Part shown: one piece after another, positions 1 through 11,049 of the stretch
Layout: every line of letters begins with the position of its first letter
How positions within the stretch are numbered: position 1 is the first letter of the stretch
Assembly: GCF_910592395.1 (NCBI RefSeq)
Contig: NC_088314.1
Coordinates: forward strand, 15,971,998-16,035,997
Direction: 5' to 3'
DNA length: 64,000 nt
Origin: Lineus longissimus
Lineage: Eukaryota > Nemertea > Pilidiophora > Heteronemertea > Lineidae
Program-made: the position numbers and the translations under genes
Notes under the pieces: generated by a model
Told to the model about the DNA's origin: nothing
Seen by the model: only the letters and a program-made list of their open reading frames with translations
The model's database searches: none

Positions 1-108
1 GTCCACTCGCGCAAGCCATAATCGTAAGCAGAATGGAACCTGTCTGCCAGACGACTTTTTCAGAAAAACGTTAGATCAAGCTGATCAGATAAGTACAGAG
101 AGACACTA
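1..108. other. Unassigned sequence at window edge
   Basis: No gene or repeat recognised; it ends at the TA beside the small MITE. Confidence 0.3.
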
Positions 109-195
109 CAGGGTGGCCCATAATTATTTTCCCTCACACAATGGATACACAATATAATTCTATTGCCCAAAGGAAAATAATTCTGGGTCACCCTG
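109..195. mobile_element. Mariner-like MITE, 87 bp
   Basis: The ends are inverted copies of CAGGGTGGCCCATAATTATT, with two changes in the right copy (CAGGGTGACCCAGAATTATT), and both sides are flanked by TA. Short TIRs starting CAGGGTG and a TA target duplication fit a Tc1/mariner-derived MITE. It has no coding capacity. Confidence 0.7.
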
Positions 196-198
196 TAG

Positions 199-488
199 AA
201 CAGATTGTTGTCCGAAATGTCTAGAGTAACCACATGATAGAAGATACCTGGATGGTATAGCGGTTGGTGATTTTGGTATCTTCTTACGCCTGCGAGTATA
301 CTGTCCTGGTGGAATGGCAATCTGAGTTGTCGGAGAAAATCTCGACTTGCTCCTTAAACATTTGTTAAATTTATTAAGACACTCTGCATACAAAAATACA
401 TTTCGCATTATTTCTCGTCTTTGCTGGGTTAAGTGCGTGCTTTCTGTAGGACGGTTGATAGGGGGGGGGGGGGGGGGGGGGGGATATA
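199..488. other. Unassigned, with poly-G tract
   Basis: A proline-rich minus-strand reading frame crosses this region, but its prolines come only from the G23 tract at 461-483. No supported gene. Confidence 0.3.
461..483. repeat. Poly-G homopolymer (G23)
   Basis: Uninterrupted run of 23 G on the plus strand just outside the pogo-type left terminus. Its length may be unreliable in an assembly. Confidence 0.95.
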
Positions 489-892
489 CTGTCTTCTCCC
501 ACTTAACCGAGCGCGGCTGAATCGTAAAATGACTAAGTCCAAATGAATAGGCCGATTTTACTGGTGGCAGGCGAACATTAGAAAGAACAGCCACAGCTGA
601 TAATTGACTCCCTTTTCGTGGGCAATGCCAATGCCTTCCACGTAAGTGGATAAAAGACATGAACATTGACATGGGGTAGTCCTATACTGAATGAATGAAT
701 ACAATACAACTAGCGTCCTCATTTTATGCCTATAGTGTTCGTTGACCAGAAATTTCTAATCTGGGGTCTATAATAAATCAAGCTTCATGGGTCTGCAGAA
801 TGTCCCAATAAAGAAGTCTTGCTGATAACGAATGAATTAAAGAAAAGATTTACTTATCAATTTACCAATCAATTTTATTATCCAAACGGGAT

Positions 893-2455
893 TTACACGT
901 CATCATAAAAAACACCATCATCCTCTTCTCCTTCCGAAAACTCAATCCCCTCAACAAACTGCTCAAGCTCATCATTTACCATCTCTACCCCCTCCCTGAC
1001 TTCGTCATCGTCCTCAGGAACTAGGCCACTGGCTCTCCAACCGTTCATAATCGTCTGTTGTGTGACCCTTTCCCAGCCGAGGCTGATCATCCTGACCACA
1101 TCCCGCCTGGTGATCCGCTCACAATGTCCTTGATCATCAGTGTGGCCGATTTTCCACACTTTCCAAATGGTCCTCAGGTGACACTTGAAGCTCCTGTTTA
1201 CGGTCAAGTCCAAGGGCTGCAGCAGCGAAGTACATCGTCCTGGAATGAAAGTGTCTGTCCCATTCTCTGCGGTGATTGCATCACGAAATTGCTGATTTCG
1301 ATGCGCCGGATACCTGTCTAAAAGTAACAGGAACGTGGCCCCTGCTACAAATGGCACAACCAGGGCCTGCAACCACTCGATTAGCGATTGGTGTCGGGCC
1401 CAACCCTGTGGACTACCAGTTACCTGGAAAAATAAACAAGTATGAACATTTACATTACTTTTCTGAACAGTCAGACACGCACAATGTTTTGGTTGCATCC
1501 ATGACAAACCTACAACAGTCTTAGTCAAAGAAGTTCTGATTTTCCTAAAAAATACTACCATTAACTAGAATAACCGTCAATGACAACACTGATGACGTCA
1601 GGTACATGTCCTGTACTACAAGCACGGACTTGTATTCTATGCCAATACTCACTCGCACATTGTCTGGAGCATTCGCCTGAAGCTGCCGAATTACGTCACC
1701 ATCTGGTGCCAAGCCTCTGAAGTTGACCTCGGCTCGTCCTTTTCGTCCGTCTGTCGTAACTACTAGAGTCACCGTGCATCCAAGTTTCGGGTTGCCTTGG
1801 GATGATCTAATGTCAACATTCTGAGACCCAGTCGCTTCCATTGTTGATCTTGGCACCATATCAAACAACACGAACGTCTCATTCATGTTCATGATGACAT
1901 CAAAATCAGCGTCTCTGATTAGGTCGGCAAAATCTCCCCGGTAGTCGGCAACCAAAGCCTGGGCGTTGTCAGGTAACCCCCTTGAATCTTTGGTCTTCCT
2001 TCGATAGCTGATTTGTTTCCTTAAATGGAATTTGCATATTGTTAAAATTCACCGCATACAATCCATTAAGGCCGATCCATGCAACAGCGGAATGAAACTC
2101 ACCTTTCCATAAAGTTGCTAAGCCAATGTGCAGATGCATGGAAAAGGTATCGCAGGGGTCTCTGTTCTTGTCTTTCGGCCTTCGTTTCGTTCGGAAGCTC
2201 TGCGCACCATTGCCGAAATTCTCTTTCAGCTTGCCCTTTAATATCCTCACCGGAAACAGGGAAACCAAGTCTTCGGCGCTCAAGGAACCAGGTGTTCAAA
2301 TTGTTTTCCATTTCGGGCCAGTATGCTGAAATAAAAAAGCTAACACGTTTAACATCTTTGGAAATATTGATTGCCGATAACCACAGGTATGAACGAAATG
2401 TTAGTCCTAGGAATAAAGGTCCCAGGAACAATAATACTGATATTGTTAAAGGCAA
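893..2455 (-). pseudogene. Pogo/Tigger-like DDE_1 transposase
   Basis: Cut-and-paste transposase remnant in several frames. The N-terminal block (about 2099-2330) has a CENP-B-type helix-turn-helix: ENNLNTWFLERRRLGFPVSG, then GQAEREF and WLSNFMER. The middle block (1545-1985) has the first DDE_1 strand, MNMNETFVLFDM, followed by GCTVTLVVTTDG. The C-terminal block (893-1423) has LLLLDRYPAHRNQQF and TSLLQPLDLTVNRSFK, then an acidic tail. A good splice acceptor at 1424-1426 suggests introns. Family members normally read NMDET at the first catalytic site; here the Asp is Asn, so this copy is probably inactive. Frame changes between blocks around 2000-2100 support decay. Confidence 0.75.
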
Positions 2456-2874
2456 TGGTCAGGGTCAGTCGCTTTGATGTATAGTGCGACTTATTCTTCC
2501 GTCCATGACACAGAAGCGGACTTATTCCGGTCGGTATAGGCCAACAAGGAAGGAAATTCATTTAGCGAGGAATATAATGCTTGTAGAAACACTACCTTGT
2601 GCATCAGTGCCGTGTTGCCGTTGTCTTCTCCGTCTTCTATGGTCTTGAGTTGATCTATCTCGGAGGGCAAACAAGTCATCCTGTGTGCTTAATCAACGTC
2701 TAAATGTCTGCGGTGCTATGCGGTGGTGTCTAGCAAAGGATGTCGCAGTTTCAGCATGACGTAATCCTATAGCATGCTCCAATTGGTATGTCTCGATAAG
2801 GTCAATCTTCTGATTGAGACTGTAGCTTTTCTGGTGCCTACATGCACCAGGTACAGCCTGGTTAGCATCATGTA

Positions 2875-3828
2875 CAGTCCTTCAAAAAAGTAAATGGACA
2901 CACGAAAATCAAATTTTCTTGAAAACGGCTGGTGATAAATCGATGCGGTTTGCTGCATTTGATAGGGCATTTAGTTGTGCATCATGATATCTACCACTTG
3001 GAAATTTGCTATTTTACCTATAAGTCAATTTTTTCGATTTATGAAAGGTCCCAAAATCACGCATTTTTTGGGGGCAAATTTTATATTGACTGGAAGCTTC
3101 TGTTGAGTTATGAGTGAATATCTAAGAAATTCCACAGTTTTCACTTGAATCTGCAACTTATTAACCCATTTGTGCAAAAGGGTTTTGTTACCCGGTCTTC
3201 TACTGCGGAGATGCCCCCTTGATATTATTCACCTGGCCCAGACAACCGGAATCATGTCACCATTTCAATGGCCTTGTTTAATATGCCTATGAATAGCTCT
3301 CCCAGGCCTGGATTTGGCAGCTGGACAATGGGTTCACCAATATTACTTTACCCTCGCGTTTACAATACATCAATGTTAACAACATTTCCACCCCCATTCA
3401 AAACCTCAGCCAATAAGGAATTAACACTCGGGCTGCATGTTGAAACTGACATAATTGGCTATGGTCGACTTCTCCAAAGTAATTCCAAAGTCAATAAACA
3501 AGGTGCAAAATTTTGACATAAAATGCTGTTTTCCCACCAATTAACACAAGATATTTTCATCACCTTGATGGGGACGTGGGTTTTTCATCATGGTGATTCA
3601 TCCTATCAAGAAAAAGTACGAAAAAAATCGGAAACGAAAAAGTTGATTTTGGGGCCTTTTGTAAATCAATAAAAGTCGGTATTAGATAAAATGGCTAATT
3701 TTTATGTGGTAGATACCATGATGCACAACTAAATGTCCTATCAAATGCAGCAAACCGAATCGATTTATCACCAGCCGTTTTAAAGAAAATTTGATTTTTG
3801 TGTGTCCATTTACTTTTTTGAAGGACTG
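2875..3828. mobile_element. Long-TIR mariner-like MITE, 954 bp
   Basis: Inverted arms of about 190 bp (2875-3060 and about 3605-3828) both start CAGTCCTTCAAAAAAGTAAA and are flanked by TA. The roughly 540-bp centre has no transposase that I can recognise. It is nested in the pogo-type element, so it is younger than that host. Confidence 0.75.
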
Positions 3829-3831
3829 TAC

Positions 3832-3990
3832 ATCATCATCATCATCATCATCATCAAAATCATCATCATCATCATCAGTAGTGGTATCAGGGTCAGGGCT
3901 GTCAACATCATCTCCATGCTCCATTCCATACGTTAACATCATCAGGGTGCCTGCTAGGCCTACCCACAAAATCCATCGCATTGCGTGCAT
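3832..3990 (-). other. Asp-rich reading frame over a (GAT)n tract
   Basis: A minus-strand frame from ATG at 3990 starts with a signal-peptide-like stretch (MHAMRWILWVGLAGTLMML) and then a run of Asp encoded by a GAT microsatellite (3832-3878). It then runs into the MITE TIR. It could be the first exon of an acidic secreted protein, but simple-repeat translation is the more economical reading. Confidence 0.2.
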
Positions 3991-4454
3991 CTTACCAGAA
4001 GAACGAGGTCAAAGCAAGATGGCAGACAACAATTATGACATTTGACACGAAAGTGCCCTTTATTGGATTTCCCCCACAAGAAAACGATTCCGTAATCGAT
4101 TAGATAAAATAAATTCATTTGAAAGACTCTGGATTGGTCAACCATTTACATGAACTTACGTAACTTCAATAATCATCACCCTGACTGCAGGGATTACTGG
4201 CCCTGACCGCGACCAGGCGTTATTGAATTGACAACATTTACAAGGTTGTCTTCCTATAACCATTGATCAATATAATTGGCTGTCATATTGAATGTTTGCA
4301 GCCCACGGGTAAGAACTACAGACTGCCATGTTTCTGGACTTAGTCATTTTCGAGCCATTTTCCTGGCGCTCGGTTAAGTGGGAGAAGACAGTATATATAA
4401 CAAATCAAAATTGCACGAGACAAATCAAGAAATTAAAGTAAAGGTGTCTCTGAA

Positions 4455-7400
4455 CTATTTCACCTTAAACATTTCCTCACGGCCGCCAGGTGGCGGCAGT
4501 AACACCCAGAACTTGTGACATTTCGTCAAAATCGAGGCTATCTGTTTGCCTCCCCAGCAATGTTTCGACCAAATCACTGTCCATTCGCTCCAGTTCGCTA
4601 CTAACATTAGCGTCGAATTTTTGCTCAATGCTGTCCCAAAACCGGTCCCTGTTACTGCTAAAGGCAGTGCATTGACATAAAGGTGAACTTGAGGGTCCGT
4701 GTAGACGCTGTTACATTGTTCGCAGGATTTTTCGGTTGGTTCGACACGCAGTGTACAAAACTTTGCCAGAAAGGCATAATTTGATGCTAAGTTCGGATCG
4801 TTCTTTGCACAAATCCAGAGCATAGACGGAAAGTCTAGAGACTTTTCAATGTTCAGTATTCTCTGATGGCCATTTTCTTGGCAGTCTAACACAAATCGTT
4901 TATTTTCAAACAGTAATGTTGCTTCGTTCACTATAATTTTCCAGATTCCTTTATCTGGAAAGCTACATGTATCCGATTCAAAGTAATCGGTCAGATATTC
5001 ACGGCAATTATATTTGTCCATAAGATTTACGAGGTTTGGAACATAGCCTAAACCTTTATTACTGTCTTTATCCGCACGTTCGGCCAGATTGGCATATCGG
5101 CATTTTAGAACTTTCAAAGGAAAGGAATTTTCAGACATTTTTGCAAGTTGCCCGAAGAATTGCAAGCACCTTCTGTCCAAGTAACACTGTAGCGTAGGAC
5201 TGCCTATCATTGCTTTACACACGGTTGTGCTCGTTAGCCGATTAAATCCTTGCATCCTTTTAAGACAGTAACGGTGGCCTCTTTCTATAATTAACAGCTC
5301 TGAGAGAGCAATTTCCTGACACCAAATTTCAGCTCCCTAAAGAGCTCTGGGAAGGCAAATCGTTCTGTACAAGTTGTGGCTTATTATTGGGCTGAAACCA
5401 CTTGGCTGCTGGTTTGGCCCAATTATGCTCATGAGCGTATTCTTCAGTTTCTGAGCAGCTTCAATAGTTCGCTGCGTAGACTTTAAGTATTTATCAACTA
5501 GTATCCCGAGGTGAACATGAGAGGATTTTTCATTGACCGACTGGTTACCTAGCGCCCATTTCCTTTCATTTTCAGTTCGTTTCCATTGCGCAGCGGTTTC
5601 CCCTAGAACTATAATACAGCATTTTTCGGCATTGTGGTCATAGCGCCACTTGACTGAATACCAAAACGAACATGACATCATCCTATCAATGCCACATTTT
5701 GCAAGAGAGAGCAACGTGAGATCATCTGCGGGACACGGTTAGCCGCAGTTTATATTGTCAATGTTTAATCCGTCTCTGGTGTCGTCGAGCTCGTCTATTA
5801 GCGCGTTGATAAACAACAAGTAAAGCCACGTTGACAAGACGCCACCTTGTCTCACGCCTTGTTTAAGCGCAAACCACGGCGGGGAGAATTCGTTTTCTGT
5901 GACACAGCTTTCTATTTCTGTATCACAATTCTTTGTAACTCGCCAGAATTTCCCATTTATACCAAACATAAATAGTTTATACAGGAGACCTTCAATCCAG
6001 ACGGTATCGTAGGCTTTACAGGTGTCCAGGAAGCAAGCGTACACTTTGGAATGTTTTTCGATCTGATGGTATATCGATTCCATCATGACAAATGACGTGG
6101 ATACACAACTGCGCTTGTGGATACACAACTTCTGATAGGCGCTTTGCTGTGGGTTCGGAAAGACAATATTATTGTCTGCGGTCCAGTTTTGCAACCGAGT
6201 TTGAAGTAGCCTTTCAAATAACTTATACAAGACTGGTAACAATGTGATAGGCCGATAGCTATTCGGATCACTCCTGTTCTTCCCATGACCTTTAAACATT
6301 GTATGTATAACTCCCCTTTTTGCATCTCTCGGAATATGTTCATGTTTGAGGAACAGGTTAAAGAGTTCTGTGATTTTGACATGAAGGGCATGCCCGCCAT
6401 ATTTGATGTGTTCGTTGCCTACTCCATAATGCCCTCTGGCTTTCCCGTTCTTTAGCTGTCGAATCCCACTTTTTACCTCTTCAGTGGTGAAGGGGGCGTC
6501 CAATGAGGGGTCGTGATTGGCAGCCGATTCTCGCATCATTTCCTATAGTTTGGTATCCACGAATCGTTTGAAGGCGGCGTCATATTCCGGTTTCACCTTT
6601 GGTGTGTAGAGTGTTTCATAGTGTTCCGCCCATTTACGCGTTATGTCGGTGGAACTATAGAAGATTGTTCCGTCAAAGCGCATTGGTGGCGGTAGTTTAT
6701 TTGGGGTCCGACGGTTGGCTTTGAGCAGTTTCCAAAACTTGGTTTGGTCAATTTCTGCGCTTTCATTAAGTTTCCGGTAGAACTCTTGTTGTAGCTTTGC
6801 ATTTTGTCGGCGAAACTCTGCGCGAAATTCTCTTTTCTTCTCTTTAAACTCTCTGTAGACAGTCGAGTCTGAGTCCCTGGGCTTACCCGCTGCTGTCCAG
6901 GCTAGCCGGGCGTCGCGCATTCTCTGGTGAAGTGGCTTGAGCGTTTCCTTCCAATTTGGACGGATATTCTTTCGAAACACACATTCAGGTATAGTTCGCG
7001 CGGATGCCACTAACATAGCGCTGACGACTGACTGATACGCATTGTCAATGTCGCGACTGGTGTAGAAATATCTCTGACTTATGTCGGGCAGCTGACGCTT
7101 CAGTTCCTGCCGGTATTGTACTATTTTGCTGAAATCAGTTTGGGCGCAATACTTCCATTTGAATCGTTTTCGTTTTCGCTGTACCAATGGTTCCTCATTG
7201 GAATGATCCTTTGTTTCTGAGGTACTGAGTTTCAGTATTGCATGGACGGCTAAATGGTCGGATGTATTTGGATCAACATCTTCCATCTTTCGCCGAGCGA
7301 GCTATAGAATTCGTATAACTGGAACAGGTAATGGATGTATTCGATAAAGAATTCGTCTCGGTAATTCGTACTCGGTAGATAAACCATGAATATCGTGAGC

Positions 7401-7743
7401 ATCCTCTTATTATTTAGGTTCACAGTGATTCCGGTTATTCTATCGCTTTCTAAGTCGAGCGTTCTGATGTACGGCGTAAGGTCTTTGTTCCAAAGGAGAG
7501 CAACCCCACCTTTGCCTCTGCGCACTTTATAACTGAAAACAGGTCTGCAGAGCAGACTGCATGGCATGAAAACGCATTGTTTATCGACTCCAATATTTCG
7601 TAGAATCAGGGTGTAGCCAGTGTTCGCATATTCCAAGAATGTCAAGTTTGCGCGAAATAATCAGATTATCCGCATACAGGGAACCGTACATTATTCCTCG
7701 TGCATTCCAGCACGCTATTGCTAAATTGTTTCGTGTAACTATG
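4455..7743 (-). pseudogene. LINE ORF2: endonuclease-reverse transcriptase
   Basis: Broken polyprotein. The endonuclease part (7250-7645) keeps GGVALLWNKDL and FMVYLPSTNY. At about 7285 it jumps straight to DPNTSDHLAVHA, missing roughly 250 bp (with the MGDFNA motif) that copy 2 still has. The RT part (5739-6539) shows SYRPITLLPVLYKLFERLL, the motif A region CFLDTCKAYDTVW, and LKQGVRQGGVLSTWLYLLFI. An in-frame stop then precedes ADDLTLLS, where the usual aromatic residue before ADD is Pro. The C-terminal part (4455-5255) has LDRRCLQFFGQL and a zinc-knuckle-like SCEQC...H segment. It cannot make active enzyme. Confidence 0.85.
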
Positions 7744-7763
7744 GCCATAATGACGTGGCAGAT

Positions 7764-9255
7764 TTAGTCCCACCATTCCCGACACTGAATTCCTTCCGGC
7801 CAAAACTGTTTATCTAATAGCGCAGTCTTATCTACTTCGTCAATGATAACTTTCGCAGACTGAGTCCCTCGTATTTTGCTCTTGATTAATATAACGCGTG
7901 GATTATGAATTCCTTGATTGATAAGAAATTCCACCATGGATTCGGCACTGCTGTTGAGCGCAATACGTCCTACGAAAATCACTGCTCTTCTCCGACGTTG
8001 TTTCCGGGCCACGCCTTGAAACCGCATTCCTTGCTGACGCCGGTGACTGTGGTGATCTTCTGTGGGGTACCAGTTTTCTGATCGATCGGAGTGTCCTTTT
8101 CAACCAGCTTAGCTGTTCTGTTCTCCTCGTTGACATGTACTGCAGCTCTAGATGCTTGTCGATCAATTGGGTTATTCTCTTCTGCAAGCGGTGTAGCCTT
8201 AGATGCTTGTCGATCCGACGTGTTATTCTACTCTTTTACCAGTGTTGGAGCTCTTGATGATTGTCGTTCAGACAGATCCTGTTGTTGAAGTATATGCGGC
8301 GTGGGGTGCATTGGTTTTGCGGTAACGGTAGAGTAGCTGTCCGACGACGATCTCATGCGGCATATATCTCGCTGGCCACCTGACTGATCCTGGCTCTCAG
8401 TGACGTTGAGTCTTTCTCCATTTCGGGAATGACGCATTGATCAATGTTATTCAACTTCTCCATTGTTTCTGCAGTTGTTTTTATGTCCGCTTTCATTAGC
8501 TTGATATCACTACGGAGTTTGCTTATGCCGGAATCGCGCATATCCTTAATTCTTTCGCACGAAAGTTTGCATTCAGCAAATTCACCCGGAAGTTTACCAA
8601 ACATATTGACCTTGCCTAATAATGGGTTGAGCTGATTCGCAAAGTAAGTCTTTTGTTCAACAAGACGTTTTTTCTAAATTATCAGCTTTTTTCCTTTTCT
8701 CTCTCTATTGATTTTTTTTAATTTATCACATTCCTCCTTGAGGAATGATTTCTCCTTCGTGAGACTGAGAATATGGTAATCCACATCCTCTTTGAATGAT
8801 TTGAATTTGCTTAATCCTTTTGAACGGCCTTGCCTCGACTTCTCCACATCCTTCTGCAGGGTAACTATATTTGCGCTATCATTTGCTTCACTTACTAAAA
8901 TTTCACACTTTTTGAGCACTGTATCAGAATTATCACGCTTTTTCAACAGAGTTAAATCTGATTCGATTCTACGGACTGTTTCGAACAGCTCAGCCGGTTT
9001 CGTTTCTGTGTTGGTATTCTGGCCTTTATTCGGCGATCTTTTGTTTTGGCACTCGCCACTGAACGTTCTGCTCCAATTGCCGATGGATTGTCCAGAGAAC
9101 TTAAGCCACTTATTGCGGTTTGTTGTGATAGGGCTGATTGGCGCTCGTTGTTGACACTTTCGTCCTCGTTAATGCCTGTAGTTTGAGGTTGTGAAAACAC
9201 CGTGACGACTCCATCACTATGTTGTTGACTGGACGGTGATCTACCGTGACTGTAG
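7764..9255 (-). pseudogene. LINE ORF1 nucleic-acid-binding protein
   Basis: ORF1 remnant spread over several frames. It has a Ser/Gln-rich start (about 9250-8950), a charged coiled-coil segment (8674-8946, e.g. KEKSFLKEECDKLKKINRER), more helical pieces (8228-8604), and a C-terminal RRM-like block (7764-8027: RAVIFVGRIALNSSAESM ... FWPEGIQCREWWD). The last block is almost identical to the copy at 63,737-64,000. Such ORF1 proteins chaperone the LINE RNA. A further frame at 9261-9500 may be the 5' end or flank. Confidence 0.7.
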
Positions 9256-9708
9256 AAAACTTATTTCACATCATCGATGGCTGCCCCATCAATGAAAGCC
9301 TGTAGCACGTAGCAGTCCATTGCGAATTTGCATGTTTTGCTGGCAGCTTTTGTGGTTTTCCTCCTCAACGGTTCTCCCGGGGGACACCCAGTTGGTCGAA
9401 GACGCTTAGCTTTTCCACACAACCGTGTTCGATAAAGATCGACCATTTGGACGTTTGAGTCCACGATACTTAAAGGCCATATATCTAGGTTTGAAAACAT
9501 GCTTGATACTCATGAAATATGTTGAGGGTTAAAAAAACAAGATCCCAGACATTAAAAAAATTATAATAATAAAGTCATTATTTAGTTATTTCAATTTTCA
9601 ATTTTAAACTATTTGAATTTCCCACCACACACAACTTTAGATTAGTTCCACATGTGGCCGCTAGGGATTTTTTGATGACGTAGATCAGGCTAGTCAGAAC
9701 AAAGCAAG

Positions 9709-10038
9709 ATGGCTTCCGCATACAGTTCAGAGAGTGAGAGCAGTGAATGTGAGGATGTTTTGGTCGATACAGAAGGATATTTAAACGTTGAGCCGTACGT
9801 GTTCAAGCCATTAATATCACTAGATCATAATGAGAGTGATCATTCGTACGAAAGTGATATAGCAAAGAAGACATTGATAGACGGTTGCAGATGCATAACA
9901 TGTATGATTTTTGAACAGACTAATGTTGCACAATATTGTTTCGCCTCGTCTGTGTTGTATCGCCAGTTATGTCATGACGCTGAACTACTATTGAAAAGTG
10001 ACGGTATTATGCACAATCATCTTGACGTGACGATATAA
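9709..10038 (+). CDS. Possible P2X7 C-terminal-domain-like protein (first exon or fragment)
   Basis: A 109-residue frame starts at ATG (GCAAGATGG context). The N-terminus is acidic and Ser-rich, then comes VEPYVFKPL, then a Cys cluster (GCRCITCMIFEQT). Invertebrate P2X7-like cytoplasmic-domain proteins have a PYxFEP motif followed by a CxCxxC-type cluster, so this could be a degenerate relative. The match is weak: the second half of the domain (a CC pair and Trp) is not evident and no downstream exon was found. Confidence 0.3.
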   Translation: MASAYSSESESSECEDVLVDTEGYLNVEPYVFKPLISLDHNESDHSYESDIAKKTLIDGCRCITCMIFEQTNVAQYCFASSVLYRQLCHDAELLLKSDGIMHNHLDVTI

Positions 10039-10338
10039 TGCCGTGCAACGTTAGATAGGCCTAGATGTCAGATGACAATAATCTGTCATTGACAGTGGTT
10101 GTCACTGACACTGACCTGTGTCGCTGTCACCTTGCTATGGCTGGAACACAAGAAGACACTATGCGGTATCACAGGCCCCAATAGGGCCTACACATTATGT
10201 ATAACAACCGACCTCAGCAGCCTCGGGCATTAAATGCAATTGACATGGTTGTGTAGCCACTGTACAGTGGATGACATGTGCCATTTGGGTAGTATGAGTG
10301 TTGTGTGCATCAGCAGTGTATAAATCATGAAATAGTGT
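10039..10338. other. Unassigned
   Basis: Nothing recognised. Confidence 0.3.
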
Positions 10339-10503
10339 TCAACTCACTTCTTGATGTTTACGTTTTTTGGCTAACGAACGTTCCTTTGGAGGCTGTCGCA
10401 TGTAAGTGGGGTTGGTCAAATCGAATACAGATGGAACAGCTGTTTTTAACAAGTGGCATTTAATATTCAGTTGGATGCAGATATCCGGCTTCATGTGGTA
10501 ATC
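10339..10503 (-). pseudogene. THAP-like half domain (partial exon)
   Basis: The minus-strand frame reads HMKPDICIQLNIKCHLLKTA then VPSVFDL, resembling the end of a THAP zinc finger (zinc-ligand His, then LKxxAVPSxF), followed by a basic tail. A GTGAGT donor lies at 10343-10348. The N-terminal half with the first Cys pair would be to the right, where the large transposon now begins, so the exon is truncated or interrupted. Family assignment is tentative. Confidence 0.35.
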
Positions 10504-10505
10504 TA

Positions 10506-10872
10506 TGGGCGGTTATTTCCGCATGAATAGAGGTTGTCTCAAATAGACATTTTATGTCGTGTTATGACTCAAATAGACGTTTGGTGGCGCTTTTCAAATA
10601 GACATACACTCAAATAGACGTTTGGTGGCGCTCGTATCTCAAATAAACATATATTGTCGTGTTTTTAGATTTTTGTGTATAACTCAAATAGACGTTTGTT
10701 GGCGCTTTTCAAATAGACATACACTCAAATTGACGTTTGGTGGCGCTCGTATCTCAAATAAACATATACTGCCGTGTTTTCAGATTTTTGTGTATAACTC
10801 AAATAGACGTTTGGTGGCGCTTTTCCGCAAAAATGGAAGTTCCCCAAATAAACGTTGTGGGGCGCTGGAATC
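10506..10872 (+). repeat. Left TIR with 115-bp subrepeats
   Basis: The motif CTCAAATAGACGTTTGGTGG recurs at 10568, 10683 (one change) and 10798, giving an exact 115-bp period, with related AAATAGACAT and AAATAAACAT words between. The right TIR has the same pattern with about one unit fewer. The ATG of the transposase gene is 180 bp inside. Confidence 0.9.
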
Positions 10873-11049
10873 AATTTTAACGACGGCGACAGCGATATTG
10901 ACATTATCATTGCGGTAAGCGGCGGCGTTATTGCATGTATTGCATTTGATGCTTATGTATTGTCAGGAAATGCAGACAGATTGTTGATTATTTTTTTGCT
11001 GATTTTATATCTCGTCAAAACACTCGGGGTTTGCGTTAATCCGGAGAAG

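Larger units (their letters stand above)
489..4391 (-). mobile_element. Pogo-type DNA transposon (decayed)
   Basis: The termini at 489-542 and 4337-4391 are inverted copies beginning CTGTCTTCTCCCACTTAACC, with TA on both outer sides (487-488 and 4392-4393), as expected for Tc1/mariner/pogo targets. The inner parts of the TIRs also match imperfectly (AATGACTAAGTCCA). The interior carries a minus-strand CENP-B-type helix-turn-helix and a DDE_1 transposase, the standard pogo/Tigger pair. A mariner-like MITE (2875-3828) is nested inside. 2684-2870 and 3991-4330 hold nothing further that I recognise. Confidence 0.7.
4441..9255 (-). mobile_element. Non-LTR retrotransposon, copy 1 (decayed)
   Basis: Minus-strand LINE with ORF1 (coiled coil plus RNA-binding-like end) followed by ORF2 (AP endonuclease, reverse transcriptase, C-terminal zinc-knuckle region). 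Many frame changes and an internal deletion show it is dead. The same family recurs at 62,373-64,000, where the shared part is nearly identical, so the family was active fairly recently. The clade was not determined; a jockey/CR1/L2-type architecture is likely. Confidence 0.85.

Noticed and set aside
160-672. 170-codon minus-strand frame with a Pro run
   Set aside because: The Pro run is translated poly-G, part of the frame lies in a MITE, and no domain is recognisable.
3791-4045. Ser-rich plus-strand frame
   Set aside because: Translation of the (ATC)n microsatellite; opposite frame of the Asp-rich run.
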